A DNA stretch of 34,001 bases from Crocosphaera sp. GTDB taxonomy: Bacteria > Cyanobacteriota > Cyanobacteriia > Cyanobacteriales > Microcystaceae. Under the pieces are notes generated by a model that saw only the letters and a program-made list of their open reading frames with translations, did not search any database and had not been told where the DNA came from. Below are positions 21,563 to 30,652 of this stretch, piece by piece (position 1 is the first letter of the stretch; each line of letters begins with the position of its first letter). Location: positions 1 to 34,001 of the forward strand of contig JASJBX010000034.1 of NCBI GenBank assembly GCA_030066295.1, written 5' to 3'. The position numbers were made by a program, and so were the translations under genes.

Positions 21563-22396
21563 ATGTTCGTCAAAAAAAGAATCGATTACTATCCCATCAC
21601 CGTCATCTTGCTTGTTTTAGGGATAGATTTATTCATATTTTTCTTTAGTCGTTCGTTGTGGCCACTGATTGTTTGGATACCCCTTAGTCTTCACATTAAG
21701 GGATGGATTTGTTGTTGGAACCATAATCATCAACACTATAATTTTTTTACTGTCTCTTGGGCCAATCGTCTCATTGAACTGATTATGGGGTTACAAACAG
21801 GAATTGTCGGAGAAGCTTGGGTTCTGCACCATACTCTAGGCCATCATCTCAATTATTTAGACCAATCCCTTGACGAATCAGCTTGGAAAACGCCTCAAGG
21901 TCGGTTGATGTCCCGTTTAGAATATACCCTTAAAGTCGGTTTGATGGCATATCCCAAAGCATTTAAGGTGGGACAACGATATGATAAATCTCGCAACAAA
22001 CTGATTCAAAATATGGTGTTCACGGTATTAATTCTAGGGATTCTCTGTTCAATCGATTGGCTGAAAACCTTAATCATGTTTATCATACCGATGATCTTTT
22101 TGTTATTTATGGTTGTCTATGAAACCTATAACCATCATGCGGGTTTAGATGAACAGGACCCCTATCAAGCAACCTATAATATTACGGATCGCTGGTACAA
22201 TTTCTTTACCTGTAATTTAGGCTATCATACGGCCCATCACCTTCAATGTGGCCGACATTGGAGTCAGTTACCCCAGTTACACGAAGAAATTAAGCACAAA
22301 ATTCCCACTCATTTATACCGAGAAGCCGGTTTTCCTTTTAATATAATGACCAAAATTGAACAGCAAGTTGTTCAACTTCGCCATCAAAGTAGTTAG
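21563..22396 (+). CDS. membrane fatty-acid desaturase/hydroxylase superfamily protein
   Basis: The enzyme type uses a diiron site held by histidine boxes to introduce double bonds or hydroxyls into lipids. The 277-residue product has hydrophobic segments near 11-28, 33-48 and 145-185. It has boxes NHNHQH (53-58), HHTLGHH (89-95), YNHHAG near 192 and YHTAHH near 220. Compared with DesA/DesB/DesC the protein is shorter, and the boxes fit the general FA_desaturase family. The substrate cannot be told; it may act on lipids, carotenoids or alkanes. It is monocistronic, converging with the acetyltransferase gene. Confidence 0.85.
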   Translation: MFVKKRIDYYPITVILLVLGIDLFIFFFSRSLWPLIVWIPLSLHIKGWICCWNHNHQHYNFFTVSWANRLIELIMGLQTGIVGEAWVLHHTLGHHLNYLDQSLDESAWKTPQGRLMSRLEYTLKVGLMAYPKAFKVGQRYDKSRNKLIQNMVFTVLILGILCSIDWLKTLIMFIIPMIFLLFMVVYETYNHHAGLDEQDPYQATYNITDRWYNFFTCNLGYHTAHHLQCGRHWSQLPQLHEEIKHKIPTHLYREAGFPFNIMTKIEQQVVQLRHQSS

Positions 22397-22400
22397 TATC

Positions 22401-22435
22401 AAAAAACCCTCTGTGTCTTATTAATTAAGACACAG
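22401..22435 (-). terminator. terminator of the acetyltransferase operon
   Basis: CTGTGTCTTA (22411-22420) and TAAGACACAG (22426-22435) form a perfect 10-bp stem with a 5-base loop. On the minus strand it is followed by AGGG and TTTTTT (22406-22401), a good terminator for the minus-strand operon. It also lies just beyond the desaturase stop and could serve both directions, with a weaker tail on the plus strand. Confidence 0.75.
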
Positions 22436-22458
22436 TAGGTGTTGTGTTCCAAATTCAT

Positions 22459-22503
22459 CCCCACCTAAAATTTGGATGATATGAATAGTATTTTTAGGTG
22501 GGG
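22459..22503. repeat. 12-bp inverted repeat between convergent genes
   Basis: CCCCACCTAAAA (22459-22470) and TTTTAGGTGGGG (22492-22503) are perfect complements separated by 21 bases. The repeat lies 20 bp from the acetyltransferase stop. It may be a second transcript-end hairpin or a mobile palindromic repeat. Confidence 0.6.
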
Positions 22504-22523
22504 ACTTATGCGTGATATTTTTG

Positions 22524-23135
22524 TTAAATTCTTCCCTTAACACACGCGATAATCTTTCTACGATAATGAGGTTGGCAAGGACTTCCCCAAGCCACCATTT
22601 CCCCAGGCATATCTTTAAAAACACTGCTTCTGGCACCAATAACGGCATTAGAACCAATTGTCACCCCAGAAGCAATAAAACAGTCTGTGGCGACCCAAAC
22701 CCCGTTACCAATGGTAATAGGTTTGACGATTAAATTAAAGGTATAACGCTGAAAGTCGTGACTGCCTGTACACAAATAACATTTCTGAGAAATGACACTA
22801 TGAGAGCCAATTTTGATGGTTTCTAAACTATAGAAAACCACATTATCCCCAATCCAACTATAGTCCCCTATCATCACTTTCCAGGGATAGGTAAAGCGGG
22901 CTGTGGGGCGAATAATTACCCCTTTACCAATTTTTGCCCCAAAACAACGCAATAACCAACAACGAAAGCCATTAGCATTGTGTAAACTGAGAGGAAAGGC
23001 GATAGATTGCACGAACCACCACAGCAATATATACCATCCAGGACGACCTCGATCATACCAGGATTGGTCATATTGACGTAAATCTACCCAGGAATCATGA
23101 TCAACTATTGGCGATAAATTTGACTCTAATTTCAT
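22524..23135 (-). CDS. WcaF-like acyltransferase with left-handed beta-helix repeats
   Basis: The 203-residue product has hexapeptide repeats of the left-handed beta helix: IGKGVIIRPTARFTYPWKVM, IGDYSWIGDNVV, IGSHSVISQKCYLCTGSHD, ITIGNGVWVATDCFIASGVT and IGSNAVIGARSSV. The His in TGSHDF is the expected catalytic residue of the WcaF/NodL type. It acetylates sugars on exopolysaccharide or cell-surface glycans. It is encoded 25 bp after a GT2 gene in the same direction, so they form an operon. It resembles the acetyltransferases in cyanobacterial polysaccharide clusters. Confidence 0.88.
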   Translation of the reverse strand: MKLESNLSPIVDHDSWVDLRQYDQSWYDRGRPGWYILLWWFVQSIAFPLSLHNANGFRCWLLRCFGAKIGKGVIIRPTARFTYPWKVMIGDYSWIGDNVVFYSLETIKIGSHSVISQKCYLCTGSHDFQRYTFNLIVKPITIGNGVWVATDCFIASGVTIGSNAVIGARSSVFKDMPGEMVAWGSPCQPHYRRKIIACVKGRI

Positions 23136-23160
23136 ATTTTTTTGAGTGATAATAATGGGC

Positions 23161-24111
23161 TTATAATTCTACCTTTATTGGTTCGGATGGTGTTTCTGTA
23201 TCAGCTTTTTGATGATTTTGATTAATATTTAATTTACCTCCAAATTGCCGTAATTCGTAAAGTTTAACGCCAATTTGATACTCATATTGACTAAGTAAAC
23301 GAGCATAGATATAACCAGCATGACCATCTAAAAAACCTAAGCGAATAAAATAAAATAAAACAAATCTGAGTAAGGGTTTAAAGGGAAGCTTGACCCAGAT
23401 TCTTTTTAGAAATCGTTTTCTTTGAACCGCATCTCCAAATAAGTTCGCCCCAATGGTACCACTATCATCTTGACCTGTTAATAAATTATAATAGACCCGC
23501 GCTTCCCAGTTAGAATATCGGTTATGTCTTTGTAACCAATGATAAATATCGCGAAAATCAATATGCAGCATATCTTCTTTAAGATAGCCGACATTTCCTT
23601 CTAGAATAACGTGTTCGTGAACTTCATTATCCCCTGTATTGGGTATATCTTCTGTGTTCAAATTTTCATAACGTCCTAATGGGTGACGGAATAAGCGTAA
23701 ATTCCAATCAGGATATTTCCCCCCATAACGAATCCATTTCCCCAAGAAAAAAACTTTACGATTAAGATAGTAACCATTGTAGTTATTATCTTGAATAGCT
23801 TCTTCAATTTCATCCCATAACTCAGGGGTAATTCTTTCATCACAATCGACAATTAAAACCCATTCGTTACGAAAAGGGAGATTCTCTAAAGACCAATTTT
23901 TCTTTTTCGGCCAACGTCCGTTAAAATGGAACTGCACCACGTTGGCTCCGTATTGCTCACTGATTTCTATCGAGCGATCGCTACTTTGAGAGTCGACAAC
24001 AAATACTTCATCCGCTCTAGCAACACTTTCTAGACAAGCCGGTAAATTAAGTTCTTCATTCAAAGCGGGAATGAGGACAGAAACAGGGACTTTTGCAGTC
24101 ATTTTAGACAT
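23161..24111 (-). CDS. family 2 glycosyltransferase
   Basis: The 316-residue product opens with the GT2 nucleotide-binding fold (VSVLIPALNEELNLPACLES, then VFVVDSQSSDRS), with the metal-binding motif VDCDERI near residue 99. It has a likely membrane-associated helix near residue 247 (FVLFYFIRLGFLDGHAGYIY). It resembles lipopolysaccharide-core and exopolysaccharide GT2 enzymes (WaaE/KdtX-like). The donor and acceptor are not predictable. It is the first gene of a two-gene operon with the WcaF-like acetyltransferase. The C-terminus is Gln/Asn/Thr-rich and variable. Confidence 0.88.
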   Translation of the reverse strand: MSKMTAKVPVSVLIPALNEELNLPACLESVARADEVFVVDSQSSDRSIEISEQYGANVVQFHFNGRWPKKKNWSLENLPFRNEWVLIVDCDERITPELWDEIEEAIQDNNYNGYYLNRKVFFLGKWIRYGGKYPDWNLRLFRHPLGRYENLNTEDIPNTGDNEVHEHVILEGNVGYLKEDMLHIDFRDIYHWLQRHNRYSNWEARVYYNLLTGQDDSGTIGANLFGDAVQRKRFLKRIWVKLPFKPLLRFVLFYFIRLGFLDGHAGYIYARLLSQYEYQIGVKLYELRQFGGKLNINQNHQKADTETPSEPIKVEL

Positions 24112-24267
24112 CGGTGTTAAGGGTTAATCTTAATCCATATTATAAGGAATAGGGAAGCATGGTGAATTTTCCATAATCAACGGGCCATAAGCTTGATCAT
24201 CATTGTTATATTAAGAAATGTAAAGACAATAGAGTCAAAAAAGAGACACAATTAAAAGTAAGGATCA

Positions 24268-25824
24268 ATGTTTGACACAGAGCAACGCCCCTCTAACACG
24301 GAAAAGTCTAACAGGAAAACTAAGACAATGGTCGAAGAAAAACCACAAAAATCTCAGATACGGAACTGGCCGCTAATTATCACCATGTTAACCTTAGTGA
24401 CAGTGACAGGAGCGGGGGTCACTTGGTGGTTACTGCAACGCAATGGTAACCCATCGTCCATGACCTTCGCGCAACAAACCCCCACCACCTCCGTCAAATT
24501 AGACACCATCGAGCTTGGGATGGTTAAAACGGTTTCAGAGGTGGTAGGGACCCTGGAAGCCAAGGATGCCGTGATTTTGAAACCAGAAATCGAAGGTCGT
24601 ATCAGTCAAATTTTAGTACAAGAAGGAAATCGGATTAATCGAGGCCAAAAAATAATTCAACTAGAAAGCAACGATTGGCAAGCTGAACTATTAGAAGCTC
24701 AAGCCCAATTAGCCAACGCCAAAGCCCGTTTAGCGGAATTAGAAGCCGGAAATCGCATCGAAGATATTGAAGAGGCTAAAGCCCGTTTACGGGAGGCTAA
24801 AGCCCGTCTCAGCAACGCTCAGACCGGGGGGAGTCTAGAAGAAATTGCCCAGGCCCAAGCGCAAGTAGAAGCAGCCCAAGCCAGAGCAGAATTAGCGCAA
24901 CAACGGGTTGCTCGTTACGAAACCCTTCAACAAGAAGGGGCTATTTCCGCCGACGAATATCAAGAATATGTGACAGACGCTCGTAATGCGTCTGCTGAAC
25001 TTAAGCAAGCGCAACGTCGGTTATCCCAACTCGACAAGCGTCGTCTCACGGATATTGAGGAGTTACAAGCCTCTGTTGAACGGGAAGAACAAAACCTGCG
25101 CAGGTTACAACGGGGTTCCCGTCCGGAAGTCATTGCTCAAGCCAGGGCTGATGTGGCTGAAGCCATCGCTCAGGTGCGGACTGCCGAGGTGAATGTGGGT
25201 AAAACCAGTGTAATTGCCCCTATTGCTGGCATTGTTGGAGATATTCCTGTAGAAGTGGGGGATTATGTCGGACAAGGGGAAACGTTAACCAGTTTGACCC
25301 AAAATAATAGTTTAGAACTCAATTTATCCATTCCCCTAGAAGATGCGCCACGGTTACAAGTGGGTTTGCCGGTGGAAATCATGGATAGTCAAGGGAAGGC
25401 CAAAGCTAGAGGTCAACTGAGTTTTATTTCCCCCAATGTGACGGCGGACTCTCAATTAGTATTAGCCAAAGCGACGTTTGAAGGCAATAATCAAGCTTTA
25501 TTAAACCGTCAATTTATTCAAGCGAGAATTATATGGCAGCAAAAGCAAGGTCTATTAATTCCGACTACGGCAGTCTCTCGTTTAGGCGGTCAAACGTTTA
25601 TCTTTGTGGCTAAACCGAATAACGCTAAGGAGGAAGGGGCTGCCCCCTTTATTGCTGAACAAAGACAGATAGAAATCGGCGAAATCCAAGGTAATTCTTA
25701 TCAGGTGATGAGTGGTTTAAAACCAGGAGAAAAAATTGTCACGGCTGGTATTCTACAGTTAAGGGACGGTGCGCCTATTCAAGAAATTAAAAATCAAAAG
25801 TCAGAAGTCAAAAGTTTTAATTAG
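24268..25824 (+). CDS. RND efflux periplasmic adaptor (membrane fusion protein)
   Basis: The adaptor links an inner-membrane RND pump to an outer-membrane channel. The product is 518 residues, longer than the typical 370-400 because of an extended coiled coil. It has one N-terminal membrane segment (residues 35-56), a biotinyl-lipoyl-like part (VILKPEIEGRISQILVQEGN), a long alpha-helical hairpin from about residue 130 to 310 with internal repeats (LEAQAQLANAKARLAELEAG, IEEAKARLREAKARLSN), then the returning lipoyl half (GKTSVIAPIAGIVGDIPVEV) and beta-barrel domains. The last dozen residues (NQKSEVKSFN) are encoded by AAGTCAR heptamer repeat DNA, so the tail is recent. It is 20 bp upstream of the pump gene. 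An outer-membrane channel is not encoded nearby. Confidence 0.93.
   Translation: MFDTEQRPSNTEKSNRKTKTMVEEKPQKSQIRNWPLIITMLTLVTVTGAGVTWWLLQRNGNPSSMTFAQQTPTTSVKLDTIELGMVKTVSEVVGTLEAKDAVILKPEIEGRISQILVQEGNRINRGQKIIQLESNDWQAELLEAQAQLANAKARLAELEAGNRIEDIEEAKARLREAKARLSNAQTGGSLEEIAQAQAQVEAAQARAELAQQRVARYETLQQEGAISADEYQEYVTDARNASAELKQAQRRLSQLDKRRLTDIEELQASVEREEQNLRRLQRGSRPEVIAQARADVAEAIAQVRTAEVNVGKTSVIAPIAGIVGDIPVEVGDYVGQGETLTSLTQNNSLELNLSIPLEDAPRLQVGLPVEIMDSQGKAKARGQLSFISPNVTADSQLVLAKATFEGNNQALLNRQFIQARIIWQQKQGLLIPTTAVSRLGGQTFIFVAKPNNAKEEGAAPFIAEQRQIEIGEIQGNSYQVMSGLKPGEKIVTAGILQLRDGAPIQEIKNQKSEVKSFN
25795..25815 (+). repeat. heptanucleotide repeat inside the adaptor gene
   Basis: Three AAGTCAA/AAGTCAG-type units (25797 onwards) of the same kind as the arrays at 7181 and 33939. 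They form the end of the coding sequence, translated as QKSEVKS, just before the stop. Confidence 0.6.
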
Positions 25825-25844
25825 TAGATAGGTTTAAAAACAAG

Positions 25845-28800
25845 ATGAATTTTGTTGATTTTTTTATTAAACGTCCCGTTTTTTCTTCAGTTTGTGCCTT
25901 TTTAATTTTATTAGTTGGATTAATTAGTTTAGTTAATTTACCCTTAGATCAATTTCCTGAAATTGCCCCTACTAGAATTCAAGTGGAATCTACTTATGAT
26001 GGGGCAAGTGCTGAGGTGGTAGAAAACGCAGTAACCAATATTTTAGAACGACAGATTAATGGCGTTGAAGGACTAAAATATATTAGTTCGAGTAGTAGTA
26101 ATAGCGGAACCAGTAGTATTACTGTTACCTTTGATTCTTCGAGAAACCCCGATTTAGCTGCTGTTGACGTACAAAACCAAGTGTCTGTGGTGCGATCGCA
26201 GTTACCTGATGCCGTACAAAGAACTGGGGTTCAAGTCAGAAGACAATCGGATAGTTTATTGTTAGGAATTGGTTTATATAGTGATAATAATCGTTATGAT
26301 AATGTCTTTTTAAGTAACTATACTGATCAATATTTAGTCGATGCTATAAAACGTCTGGATGGAGTGGGAAATGTCCGCATTTTTGGGGAACGTCGCTACG
26401 CCATGCGTCTCTGGTTAGACCCTAATAAACTAGCCAGTCGGGGGTTAACCACTCAAGATGTAGTTAATGCTTTATCGGAACAAAATTTGCAAGTTGGCGC
26501 GGGAAAAATAGGAGCAGAACCGGCTCCGGAAGGGCAACAATTTCAGTTTGATTTACGGGCAGTTAGTCAATTAAAAGAGCCAAAAGAGTTTGAAAATCTC
26601 CTCTTAAAAACCGATGAAAATGGCGGCTTAGTTTACTTCAAAGATGTGGGAAGAGCGGAGTTAGGAGCGCAAGATTATAGTTCTTTTTTGAGGTTTCGGG
26701 GACAAGAAGCGGTGGGGATGGGAATATATCAAAGAACGGGATCGAATGCGTTAGAAGTGGCTAAAAAAGTTAAACAAGAAATGGATCGTCTTTCAGCCTT
26801 TTTTCCACCAGATTTAAAATATGTGGTGGCCTTTGATACCACTCAATTTGTAGAGGAATCTTTATCCGAAGTTGTCAAAACTTTAATTATGGCTGTCGGC
26901 TTGGTTATTATCGTTATTTTAATCTTTTTACAAAATTGGCGCACCACTTTAATTCCTGCATTAACCATTCCTTTGGCCTTGATTGGAACCTTTGCCTTTA
27001 TTAAACTATTCGACTTTTCTATTAATAGTTTAACCCTGTTCGGTTTAACCCTAGCAACAGGAATGGTAGTGGATGACGCGATCATCGTCGTTGAACAAAT
27101 TAATCGTTATATCGAAGATGAAAATATGTCCCCCCACGCGGCTGCAAGTAAGGCCATGGGGGAATTATCATCGGCAGTTATTGCCACCTCTTTAGTGTTA
27201 ATGGCGGTGTTTATTCCCGTGGCATTTTTTCCAGGAACCACCGGAGCCTTATATCGACAATTTGCGTTAACCATTGCATTTTCTATTGTTATTTCTACCT
27301 TTTTGGCCTTAACCTTAACCCCTTCTTTATGCGCGTTATTGTTAGAAAAGGGTCAACGTTTACCCGGATTTTTAGGCACGATTTTTGACCAATTTAATCA
27401 CGTTTTAGACTGGGTAAGGGGACAATACAGGCGATCGCTTCATACCCTGGCTAATTTTCGTCTGGTGGTGGTAGGGGTGTTTGCCCTGTTATTATTGGTC
27501 ACAGCATGGCTATATACCTTGGTTCCCACCGCTTTCACCCCCGAAGAAGATCAAGGCTATTTCATCACTATCATACAGGCCCCCCAAGGGGTTTCCTTGC
27601 AATATACCGGCGAGGTGATGCGACAGGTAGAAAACGCCATTTTAGAAGAACCTGACGTGAAAGCAACCTTTGCGGTGGGGGGGTTCGCATTTGGAGGGAG
27701 TAGTGCCAATCAAGGGGTGATTTTTAGCCCTCTCAAACCGTTTAAGGAACGCCCTGGACCCCAACACTCAGCCCAAGCGATTATCGGTAAACTATGGGGT
27801 AAATTTAGTCAAATACCAGAAGCCAATATTTTTCCCGTTAACCCCCCTTCTATTCGCGGTTTAGGCAACTTTGGCGGTTTTGTCTATCAACTGCAAGATC
27901 AAGAGGGAGGCGAAGATATTAATAAGTTAGTCCAAGTGATGGGGCAGTTATTAGGGGCTGCCAACCAAAATCCTGCTGTTGGTCGGGCATTTAGTCGCTT
28001 TTCGGCGGATACGCCTCAATTTATCATCGAAGTGAATCGCAACAAAGCCCAAGCGTTGCAAGTCTCCATCGATGATATTTTTAGCACCCTACAAACCGCT
28101 TTAGGCGCGCGCTATGTGAATGATTTTACCCTACAACAACGTACCTATCGGGTGTATGTGCAGGCCGATAAGCAATTTCGCGCTAACCCCCAAGATATTA
28201 GTAAATTGTATGTGCGATCGCAAACCGGTCAAATGGTTCCTTTATCAAACTTAGTAACGTTAACCCCTACCACTGGGGCCCAAACCATCAGCCATTATAA
28301 TTTATACCGTTCCGTGGAAGTGAATGGTAGTCCCGCGCCGGGGGTGGGTTCGGGTACTGCTATTGAAGCGATGGAAACAGTTTCCAAACAGGTACTTCCC
28401 CCGGGGTTTGGTTACGAATGGTCCGGGACTTCCTTAGAAGAACTAGAGTCAGCCGGTCTTGCACCTGTTATTTTTGGCTTAGGATTACTGTTTGTTTTCC
28501 TGGTATTAGCTGCCCAATACGAAAATTATATCGACCCTTTAATTATTATTTTGGCCGTTCCTCTGGCTATTTTAGGGGCGTTAAGCGCACAATTATTCAG
28601 GGGGTTTGCTAACGATGTTTATTGTCAGATTGGTTTAGTTATGTTGATTGGTTTAGCCAGTAAAAATGCTATTTTAATTGTGGAGTTTGCGAATCAATTA
28701 CGGGATGAGGGTTTACCCTTAGTTAAAGCAGCCGTAGAAGCAGCACAAGAACGATTAAGACCCATTTTAATGACGGCCGTTTCGACTTTATTAGGTATCT

Positions 28801-28970
28801 TTCCGTTAGTGGTAGCAACCGGTGCCGGTTCGATGAGTCGTCAGTCTTTAGGAACGGCTGTTTTTGGGGGAATGTTAGTGGCTTCTTTCTTGAGTTTATT
28901 TGTGGTTCCTATGCTTTATATTGTTATTAAAATGACCACTGAAAAATTCTTACCGAGAAAGTCATCATAA
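25845..28970 (+). CDS. RND-family multidrug efflux pump, HAE1 type
   Basis: The product is 1041 residues, the usual length for AcrB-like pumps, and starts MNFVDFFIKRPVFSSVCAFL. It has 12 predicted membrane helices, with two large periplasmic loops after the first and seventh. The proton-relay residues are present: the Asp pair in GMVVDDAIIVVEQIN (around 406-416) and the Lys in GLASKNAILIVEFAN (around 939). The export of hydrophobic toxins out of the cell by proton antiport is the family function; the substrate is not predictable. It is co-transcribed with the adaptor gene. A palindrome follows. Confidence 0.96.
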   Translation: MNFVDFFIKRPVFSSVCAFLILLVGLISLVNLPLDQFPEIAPTRIQVESTYDGASAEVVENAVTNILERQINGVEGLKYISSSSSNSGTSSITVTFDSSRNPDLAAVDVQNQVSVVRSQLPDAVQRTGVQVRRQSDSLLLGIGLYSDNNRYDNVFLSNYTDQYLVDAIKRLDGVGNVRIFGERRYAMRLWLDPNKLASRGLTTQDVVNALSEQNLQVGAGKIGAEPAPEGQQFQFDLRAVSQLKEPKEFENLLLKTDENGGLVYFKDVGRAELGAQDYSSFLRFRGQEAVGMGIYQRTGSNALEVAKKVKQEMDRLSAFFPPDLKYVVAFDTTQFVEESLSEVVKTLIMAVGLVIIVILIFLQNWRTTLIPALTIPLALIGTFAFIKLFDFSINSLTLFGLTLATGMVVDDAIIVVEQINRYIEDENMSPHAAASKAMGELSSAVIATSLVLMAVFIPVAFFPGTTGALYRQFALTIAFSIVISTFLALTLTPSLCALLLEKGQRLPGFLGTIFDQFNHVLDWVRGQYRRSLHTLANFRLVVVGVFALLLLVTAWLYTLVPTAFTPEEDQGYFITIIQAPQGVSLQYTGEVMRQVENAILEEPDVKATFAVGGFAFGGSSANQGVIFSPLKPFKERPGPQHSAQAIIGKLWGKFSQIPEANIFPVNPPSIRGLGNFGGFVYQLQDQEGGEDINKLVQVMGQLLGAANQNPAVGRAFSRFSADTPQFIIEVNRNKAQALQVSIDDIFSTLQTALGARYVNDFTLQQRTYRVYVQADKQFRANPQDISKLYVRSQTGQMVPLSNLVTLTPTTGAQTISHYNLYRSVEVNGSPAPGVGSGTAIEAMETVSKQVLPPGFGYEWSGTSLEELESAGLAPVIFGLGLLFVFLVLAAQYENYIDPLIIILAVPLAILGALSAQLFRGFANDVYCQIGLVMLIGLASKNAILIVEFANQLRDEGLPLVKAAVEAAQERLRPILMTAVSTLLGIFPLVVATGAGSMSRQSLGTAVFGGMLVASFLSLFVVPMLYIVIKMTTEKFLPRKSS

Positions 28971-28976
28971 TTGTAA

Positions 28977-29007
28977 CGTAGGGGTTTAATACCATTAAAC
29001 CCTTCTA
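28977..29007. terminator. hairpin after the RND operon
   Basis: GGGTTTAAT (28982-28990), loop ACC, ATTAAACCC (28994-29002), with outer GTAG and CTAC also pairing. There is no strong U-run, so it may be an inefficient terminator. The GTAG...CTAC frame is like the other palindromes in the window (12931 and 7168), suggesting a family of dispersed palindromic repeats. Confidence 0.55.
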
Positions 29008-29044
29008 CCTATCCTTAATTTGTCAGCTTTTATGTATTTTATTT

Positions 29045-29809
29045 TCAATTTCTCAGAAGATTTGAAATTTTAGTTGCAATTTCTTCAACAGTATGATTAG
29101 CTGTATTTCTTGCAACTTTATCTGCAATTGAAGGACTAAACTCAATGACTTCACGTTTTGAAATTTTGTGCCAAATAGGGAGTAATATTTGTTCTCCTGT
29201 GACTGTTCGTGTAATAATTCCATCTAATTCATAATTAGTCCAACCTTTCCTAATAAATGAGGGAGAAGGAATAACAAGTCCAACACGACTCCTAGCTAAA
29301 CCACGATCAATTTTGCGTCTTAAACTATCTCCTATTTTTAATTCAAACTCATCATACCAAACCTGTAAACCCTCATTTTTTAGAGCTTTTGCTAACTCTC
29401 TTACTATATCTTCTTTATCTTCTGAAGCATGAGAAATAAATACATCATATTGACGTTGGTTATCATCTGAAATATTTGGAAAATCACGCTGTACTAAACT
29501 AGGAATTGAAGAAAGAGGAGTTTCCTTAATGGTTGGTAATGGTTTGGGGAGCATTTTTATTGATGATTTAACATTACCACCTAAACCCTGCAAATCTACA
29601 GCAACGTGCCAAGTTCCCGAACTAGGAATCTCTAAATTGATTGGAGACTTTTTGGCTAAACCACCGACATATCTATGTTTACGACCATTTTTATAATTCT
29701 GAAAGTTAGAATTATCCATGAGACGAACATTTGCAGCATTGCCTGAAAGAGTTACTTGAACTCTTTCTCCTCTTTCACATTGACCTAACTTATAATGTGT
29801 GAAGTTCAT
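29045..29809 (-). CDS. DUF1883-TIR fusion protein
   Basis: The product has 254 residues. Residues 1-88 match DUF1883 (MNFTHYKLGQCERGERVQVT, LSGNAANVRLMDNSNFQNYK, RKHRYVGGLAKKSPINLEIP, SGTWHVAVDLQGLGG). Residues 118-254 form a TIR domain: RQYDVFISHASEDKEDIV, LQVWYDEFELKIGDSLRRKI, IPSPSFIRKGWTNYELDGII. E194 in NYELDG is in the place of the catalytic Glu of NAD-cleaving TIRs. DUF1883 domains fused to TIR are known in bacteria and are thought to be defence-related; I know of no tested function. The gene is convergent with the pump operon and divergent from a PIN toxin gene. Confidence 0.9.
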   Translation of the reverse strand: MNFTHYKLGQCERGERVQVTLSGNAANVRLMDNSNFQNYKNGRKHRYVGGLAKKSPINLEIPSSGTWHVAVDLQGLGGNVKSSIKMLPKPLPTIKETPLSSIPSLVQRDFPNISDDNQRQYDVFISHASEDKEDIVRELAKALKNEGLQVWYDEFELKIGDSLRRKIDRGLARSRVGLVIPSPSFIRKGWTNYELDGIITRTVTGEQILLPIWHKISKREVIEFSPSIADKVARNTANHTVEEIATKISNLLRN

Positions 29810-29989
29810 TGGACGCTATAGGTTTATAAAATGTACAATTGGTGCTTTTTCTAGTTTAATACTCAAGAAACACTACATATAGTGTAGCCTAAAATTTTAT
29901 ATACGTTCATCTGTATTAAAAAAATTAGATTTAATTCAAAAATGAGATAAGTCGCAAAAAACATCAAACGTTCCATAGAATTATCAAAT
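29810..29989. other. divergent intergenic region, TIR fusion / PIN toxin
   Basis: AT-rich region holding the promoters of both divergent genes. I note AACACTACATATAGTGTAG (29869-29887), with a CACTA/TAGTG inverted repeat (CACTACATATAGTG), a candidate operator. No further structure was recognised. Confidence 0.4.
29873..29886. promoter_or_regulatory. 14-bp near-perfect palindrome, possible operator
   Basis: CACTACATATAGTG has arms CACTA and TAGTG around CATA. It lies between the divergent TIR-fusion and PIN genes. Such sites are often bound by the antitoxin or a dimeric repressor; this is an inference only. Confidence 0.35.
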
Positions 29990-30463
29990 ATGACAGAAAA
30001 TCTTTATCTTGAAACTAGCATTATTGGTTATCTTACAGTCAGACCAAGTACAAATTTAATTGTTGCCACTAACGCAGCTATTACTCAAACTTGGTGGAAT
30101 ATTCGTCGTGAACAATTTAACTTATATATTTCGGAAATTGTTTTAGAAGAAATTGGACGAGGAGATGCAGAAATAGCCATTAGACGACGTGAACTTATCC
30201 ATAATTTACCCTTGCTTGAAATTAATAATGCCGTTGAAGAATTAGCCCAACAATTCCTTATACAAAGTAATCTCCCGCCTAAAGCTTCTGATGATGCACT
30301 ACATATTGCTTTAGCTACTGTTTACGGACTTAATTATCTGTTAACATGGAATTGTCGGCATATTGCCAATGCTCAAATCCAGAAAAAACTATCACAAATT
30401 AGTTCTCAAGCTGGATATGAACTGCCAACTATTTGCACACCATATGAATTAATGGGAGATTAA
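29990..30463 (+). CDS. PIN-domain (VapC-like) toxin
   Basis: The 157-residue product belongs to the PIN subgroup with the start LYLETSIIGYLTVRPSTNLI (Glu rather than Asp at the first site, as in this subgroup), VLEEIGRGD with a second acid, and SDDALHIALATVYGLNYLLT with WNCRHIANA. It is likely a metal-dependent ribonuclease, the toxin of a type II module. The next gene, 8 bp downstream, encodes a small basic protein that fits as its antitoxin. The order toxin-antitoxin is seen also in the next module. The start is ATG; no strong ribosome site. Confidence 0.85.
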   Translation: MTENLYLETSIIGYLTVRPSTNLIVATNAAITQTWWNIRREQFNLYISEIVLEEIGRGDAEIAIRRRELIHNLPLLEINNAVEELAQQFLIQSNLPPKASDDALHIALATVYGLNYLLTWNCRHIANAQIQKKLSQISSQAGYELPTICTPYELMGD

Positions 30464-30470
30464 ACTGATT

Positions 30471-30644
30471 ATGTGGGAAGATGAAGTTCTTGAAGAAATT
30501 CATAAAATAAGAGAAGAACACGCTAAAGCATTTAATTATGATTTAAAAGCAATGTGTGAAGATTTAAGAAAAAAACAAAAACAAACCGAAAGGAAAATTA
30601 TCAAAAAACCTCTTAACCACCCATCTAAAAAAATTAAAAAATAA
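30471..30644 (+). CDS. small antitoxin-like protein paired with PIN toxin
   Basis: The 57-residue frame starts 8 bp after the PIN stop. It reads MWEDEVLEEIHKIREEHAKA, then FNYDLKAMCEDLRKKQK and a lysine-rich tail (KIIKKPLNHPSKKIKK). This pattern (W..D....EI..IREEHA..FNYDL.A.CEDLR) is one I recall from small proteins found next to PIN toxins in cyanobacteria. The size, the spacing and the partner support a real gene. Confidence 0.75.
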   Translation: MWEDEVLEEIHKIREEHAKAFNYDLKAMCEDLRKKQKQTERKIIKKPLNHPSKKIKK

Positions 30645-30652
30645 AAGAGTTT

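Noticed and set aside
22421-22733. small frames on both strands across the desaturase/acetyltransferase gap
   Set aside because: They run through hairpins or lie antisense to or in another frame of the acetyltransferase gene and have no coding features.
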